Under the pieces are notes generated by a model. It was given only the letters and a program-made list of their open reading frames with translations, made no database searches and was not told the origin of the DNA. From Cannabis sativa (lineage: Eukaryota; Streptophyta; Magnoliopsida; Rosales; Cannabaceae): a stretch of DNA of 64,000 nucleotides. Both the position numbers and the translations under genes were made by a program. This document shows, piece after piece, positions 59,301 to 64,000 of the stretch (the stretch's first letter is position 1; each line of letters opens with the position of its first letter). The stretch is taken from assembly GCF_029168945.1 (NCBI RefSeq), contig NC_083603.1:17546001-17610000 (forward strand). Reading direction: 5' to 3'.

Positions 59301-60105
59301 TGTTGGGCTTCCATTCATGGCTAGGTGTAGAGACCGCTTCTTCAACCATTCATAGATAGGTGAAAATATATGCGTTGGTACTTAGTTGGCTATTGGTACA
59401 TTTCATTATGTGCTTCAAGTTCCACTACTAGTGTTGGTGATATTTTGCTGAGCCTGTGAAAACTCTTCAACAAATTGTCTTAGTCATGCTCGTAGTCCTT
59501 CCAATACCTCTATTAGATCGTTAGCCTTAACTATTATTGGGTTCTCTGGAACATCAACCATCTGTGGGTCAGCGGAACACACATCCTTAGCCCCCACCCT
59601 TATTGGTCGTTCCTTTCACATTGATTCTAACTGATCTTCTAGTTTCATGTGTACAAGAAAGGTTGATTTAAAAGAAACAAAAGAGTTCAATTATTGGAAG
59701 AGAAGATTCTATGTACATATCTAAACTTAATGTTGTCAAGCTTAACTAGTAATATTCTATTTATCAAATAAAGTCTTATGAACTCCTATTATAATTTATT
59801 CTAAATTTTCAAGAAAGGAACACGGTCCTTCCTAGTTCAATTCAAGACAATAAAGAAATATAAACCTATACATCTTCTTCCTAAAAAGTGTAATCAATCA
59901 TAAGAGATAGAGGGTACTATTGATGTCTCTAAGCACCACCTAAGATGAGGCTCTAATTATATGTATCACATATAAGACTATTAATGGCAATACCAAGAAA
60001 ATTAAAACTAACACTTACATAATAGTGAGAGGGATCTTTTTCAGTCTTCTGTATGTATACCGTGAGTATCCTTCGGGCTAACGGACGATCGGCTCTGATA
60101 CCAAC
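56390..60105 (-). other. Non-coding interior 2 of the array
   Basis: This 3,716-bp segment is almost identical to 49650-53366, including the same stops in the gag-like remnant. Differences seen by eye are few and cluster in GC-rich words, for example GTGCCCTCGGAC (58799) against GTGCCTGGAC in interior 1. No gene is supported. Confidence 0.85.
60092..60103 (-). promoter_or_regulatory. Primer-binding site beside LTR 3
   Basis: The plus strand reads GCTCTGATACCA as at 53353-53364, two bases from the LTR. This is the 5' end of the array in its own orientation. Confidence 0.85.
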
Positions 60106-63100
60106 TGTAAAGCCCCAGTATTTTGCCTTATTTTACAAAAATACTATTTTCATGCATAATTTGAAAAGATAAAAAAAATAATTTAAATACAACAGTGGAT
60201 TTTAAAAAAAAAAATCAAAATGCAACAGAGAAGGATCCTTCACTTGTAAAACAAGATACAGTAAGTAAATAATTTTAAATAATGCATTTCCACTGTGTTA
60301 GATTTATCAACTGCTTAAAATAAAACTAAGGCACCACCGGCGTTCTAGATCGTTTGTCCGCCCGTAGCCGCTCACAGTATACGTACCGTAACCGACCACG
60401 CTCACTATACATACTTCCCCGTCTAATACCGTAGGGGAAAGTAAGGGGGTGAGCTAAAAGCTCAGTAAGGAAATGCTTATCAAACAATACCATATAATAT
60501 CACACATACCATTAATGTATTTATTAAGTTTTAGCAATATCATACATGCTCTTTTATAACTATAACCAAATAACTGTACATATGGAAACCTTTATCATAC
60601 AAGTCTATACTATTTGTTCACACCGTACACATATACAGAGATCATAACTCCAATATCATACTCATAACATAATCATATCAATACTATAAATAATAATGTC
60701 ATTATCACAACATTGGCATATCATAGCCATTACTTACATAACCCGGGCCTAGTCTGACCCTACAATATCCTGGGCCTAATCTGCCCATATAATAACATGG
60801 GCCTATGCAGCCCTACCATTGTTATAGGATAGGGTATCTCTATATTCAACAGTAATATCACTGTATCATACCCACCATAACAATCTCATACACGACTCAG
60901 GAAAATGCAGGGTAGGGTATCTCTACATTCAACGGCCTTATCCCGTATCATACCCCACCATGGTCCCTCACTTTACCTGAGACGTTAGCATACAACATAT
61001 AACATACAACATATAACATACAACAATACACCATACAACATACAATACACAACATACAACATACACATATACAAGTCATAACAACCATAATTTATATATC
61101 AATTTCCGAATATTGTGTCCATACCACACATTCTCAGTACCATATACAGACTTATAGTAACAAATCATAACTCATATTTCAGTACACAAAGAATCCAAAT
61201 TTATGCAGATAAACACATATAACACTATCTAATTTCCTTACCTCAAATCCCGCTGCTTAAGAGTTGTTATCTTGTCACTACTACCTATAATAAGACATGG
61301 GTCAAGGCCCTAATATTAAAATTCGTACTCTTACAGTATAGCAGAAAGATTACTATTTTTGACCAACAACTACACTAATTCAGTAAAAGTTGTCTTCATA
61401 AAAATTATAGGAAATTCCATTATCTTTCCAACGATATAAAGATCATTAAAAATGGATTAAAACTGAGAGAGTTATGATTGTTTTACTGAAACTATTTCTG
61501 AGAAGGAATATGGAGTAACGAATTATACGACTTAACAAAAATACAAACTTTTTGTATTGAAAGGTTCAGAACTAGAAGATAACATCTTCATGAAAGTTTT
61601 AGGAAATTAAATTCCCTTTCCAATGATACTAAAATCTCTTAAATTGGAATTATATTCAAAGAGATATTACAATTTTACCAAAACAGTTTTGGAAGAACAA
61701 GATTCAAGAAACGAATTACATGATACAGAAGGAAACTAACTTTTCGACATAGTATAACTCCGAATTCACGAAATGTTTCTTCATAAAACTTATGCCAAAT
61801 TGAATAAGCTTTGAAACCATATATAGATCATTAAAAATGGACAAGAATTGAGAGAGTTATGGTATTTTAAGTGAAAGTACTTTTTCTGGGAATATGAAAA
61901 AAACGATTTACAACAATATCAGAAAGATGATAATTTTAGACATAGAATATCACCGAAATGGTAAATAGTTTCTTCATAAAAATTTTAGATCATCGAATAA
62001 GCTTTCTAACGATACAAAAATTGCTGGAAACGGATCAATATTGAGAGAGATATGACTATTTTACTAAGACAATAATTTTCAGAAAAAAATAAAAACGAGA
62101 TTTCATAGTTTAACCTAAAAGTTCACAACAATAAGTGGAAGAACTCTCTTACCTCTTGATGACTCTTCTTAATCAGTGCTAGATCTTGAAATCTCAAATT
62201 ATTAGAATGGTGATGATGATCTCAATGTTATGTTGATGAAAATCATGAGTGTTTGGCGAAGAGAATGAAACAAGAAGGAAAATTATAAATCTTTGATAGA
62301 TAGCGAGATGGATAACTTGTAGGGTATAGGATTTTATGAGTGTCTTCTCTAAGAATTGTATTCGAAATTTGAAAGAAAGAGATTGAGATTGAGTTTTATT
62401 TTTCTCAGGGTTAGAGGCTCTGCATATTACGTATCAAGAATGTGATAGATTTAGGTTTTATAATCTAATTAAACCCATAAAATAAAATAATAAAATAACC
62501 CCTGTAATCTGATACTAATTTAACTCTAAATAGAATAATTAAATAAAAATCTTATTTGTTAGTTATAAGTTTTAAATTTGAATTTTAAAACTTAGGGTTT
62601 CTATACTAAACTTAACAGGTCGTCACTTTGTACCTTGATTTTGACCCCAATAAAGTTAAAATTACGATAAATCTATTTCTACATAATTGATAGATCTTTG
62701 AATTATCTTTCCAACGCCACTGAAATCACCTCAATCCGAGCTCTAGAACTCCAGATATGATCGTTTTAGTAAAACAGTTTTTAATCCTGCGAATTTATCC
62801 AAACCTACGAATTTTTAACATTAACTCTATAATAATGTTATTTAATATCACTTATACCATTAATTAAAATCCACTAAATAATTTATAAAACCCTAATAAA
62901 CTTTCACATTGGGCTTTAATTAAATGATTACCTACCTTGTAAAAATACCATAATATTTTACTTTCGTAGTTAATATAACTTTAACTCTCTCTAGAAAGTT
63001 GGTACAATAATCTAAGCAACAATCTCAACTCACTAACAACACAAATATATAAGATAATTATCCTCACACAATTAATATCCCAAGGAGAGAAAAAATTAAA

Positions 63101-63124
63101 TACTATTTTAATCTGGATATTACA
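60106..63124 (-). repeat. LTR 3 of the array (5' LTR)
   Basis: This is a 3,019-bp LTR. It begins TGTAAAGCCCC where the other two begin TGTAACGCCCC, and ends GATATTACA. It is followed at once by GCCGG, the right target duplication. Confidence 0.92.
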
Positions 63125-63129
63125 GCCGG

Positions 63130-63222
63130 TCATAAACTCAAAGGACATTGATGCCATTTTAGCTGTATAAATATTTTGTTGCTTTGAAACTACTAACATT
63201 CCCCCCTTTATTTATGTATTTG
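63130..63222. other. Short spacer after the array
   Basis: About 90 bp between the array and the CACTA-like terminus. No gene is seen. Confidence 0.5.
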
Positions 63223-63470
63223 CACTACAGTAAAATTGGACATTAGGGGCGACAATAGTCGCCCCTAATTGTACAGAAAATCGCGTCTAGTCACCCTTAA
63301 AAAGTCACCTCTAATAATTCGCGCCTAAAAGTATTATTAGGGCGATCCCTAATAATACTTTTAGGGGCGACAAAAGTCGCCCATAAAAGTCGTCGTTAGA
63401 ATTTGACTTTTACTTTATTTTGACTTTTAGGGGAAACAATGTCGCCCCTACTTTTTTTTGTTGGGTCGGT
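63223..63470 (+). mobile_element. CACTA-type transposon terminus
   Basis: The edge reads CACTACAGTAAAA, close to the common plant CACTA end CACTACAAGAAAA. Subterminal repeats follow: a perfect palindrome with arms TTAGGGGCGAC and GTCGCCCCTAA (63243-63268), then several more GGGGCGAC/GTCGCCC words to about 63450. Such repeats are typical CACTA transposase-binding arrays. The opposite terminus is not seen, so the element is truncated or leaves the window. Confidence 0.6.
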
Positions 63471-63827
63471 CGAATTAATCAGCATCTAAATATTGAATGA
63501 CTTCGACAATGGTTTAATCCCACAAAGTTTGATATTTGAATCCTTCACAGACATCCACGTAGAAATCACTATTGTTTTTTGCTCCCAAAATAATGTAATT
63601 GCAGTGTCCTTGTTGGCAACTCCGTGAATGAGGTGGTGGCGGCAGCAACAAAGTCTGGGATTTTTCTTTTCCTTACAGTTACCCAAAAATATCACGTGGG
63701 TAGAATATCGATGAGTTAAAAATAAATAAATAACAATTCTATGTGCCATACCTTATGATAACTTAAGATACTACAAAAATTTACTACCATGGATGAAAAA
63801 TTAAAGGCTATAAAAATGCTTTTTCTT
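63471..63827. other. Sequence beyond the CACTA terminus, no recognised gene
   Basis: The 87-codon minus-strand frame at 63486-63749 shows no known motif. The sequence may be CACTA interior or host DNA. Confidence 0.4.
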
Positions 63828-63852
63828 GTGAGAGCAAAAGTGATGCTCTCAC
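63828..63852. repeat. Dispersed palindromic repeat, copy 2
   Basis: Perfect arms GTGAGAGC and GCTCTCAC surround AAAAGTGAT. With its flanks it matches the reverse complement of 44340-44400. The AT-rich sequence from 63853 to the window end shows no gene. Confidence 0.55.
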
Positions 63853-64000
63853 ATAAGGAATACCCTAAAATTATATATACCACTATTAAAATATATTTAC
63901 ATATCTAAAAAATTTAAATATAATAAAATAAAAATTAAATATCATCCTAAATAAATGATGTAATATAGGTAACAAAAATCATATACCATACAACAAAACA

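Larger units (their letters stand above)
46629..63124 (-). mobile_element. Three-LTR tandem array of a LARD-like retrotransposon
   Basis: The order is LTR (46629-49649), interior (49650-53366), LTR (53367-56389), interior (56390-60105), LTR (60106-63124). LTRs are about 3.02 kb, interiors about 3.72 kb, and copies are nearly identical. An exact 5-bp target duplication GCCGG lies only at the outer edges (46624-46628 and 63125-63129), so the array counts as one insertion. Primer sites and polypurine tracts show it reads on the minus strand. No intact gag or pol is present; the polypurine-side words and gag-like remnants suggest descent from a chromovirus. This fits a LARD-type non-autonomous element, with LTR-to-LTR recombination creating the extra unit. 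Confidence 0.9.

Overview
The window is nuclear DNA of a flowering plant, almost certainly a dicot. It is AT-rich, has intron-containing genes with GT/AG splice sites, and is mostly nested transposable elements. The two clear host genes are dicot-like, an ACS10/ACS12-type aminotransferase and a DUF688 protein. I cannot name the species from sequence alone; a Rosales plant such as hemp or hop is only a guess.

Layout. (1) 1-17.6 kb is nested retrotransposons. A C-rich minus-strand LTR-element leader (1-164 and 10.3-11.2 kb) is split by TR-GAG copy A, a 10.1-kb LTR element whose only gene is gag (165-10311). Next come a candidate LTR (11249-12097), a broken Tat-like Ty3/gypsy element on the minus strand (about 12.4-16.2 kb) whose gag is split by a 766-bp hAT-type element with an exact 8-bp target duplication, and an old LTR fragment (16.2-16.9 kb). 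(2) 17.6-33.67 kb is a decayed L1-type LINE on the plus strand. TR-GAG copy B (20297-30471, minus strand) sits between its endonuclease and reverse transcriptase, with an exact CAATA duplication. (3) 33.7-39.8 kb is the genic island: possible upstream exons, the four-exon aminotransferase (36034-37881, +) and the convergent DUF688 gene (38490-39368, -). (4) 39.8-46.6 kb is AT-rich and holds a non-autonomous Helitron with an internal 505-bp tandem duplication, two LINE 3' fragments, a long AAT microsatellite, a GGGTC-rich patch and an unidentified decayed coding stretch. (5) 46629-63124 is a 16.5-kb LTR-internal-LTR-internal-LTR array of a LARD-like, non-coding, chromovirus-derived element, bounded by one exact GCCGG duplication. 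(6) 63.1-64.0 kb holds a CACTA-type terminus and a dispersed palindromic repeat.

How the parts work together. Only the aminotransferase and the DUF688 gene look like working host genes. Among the transposons, the only intact coding capacity is the 286-codon gag, present in both TR-GAG copies; neither has protease, integrase, reverse transcriptase or RNase H, so mobility would need those enzymes from another element. The least ordinary content is this gag-only family, with paired hairpins and a duplicated 20-mer in its leader, and the three-LTR array whose LTRs carry an ancient ~192-bp repeat. All similarity statements come from reading the sequence by eye.
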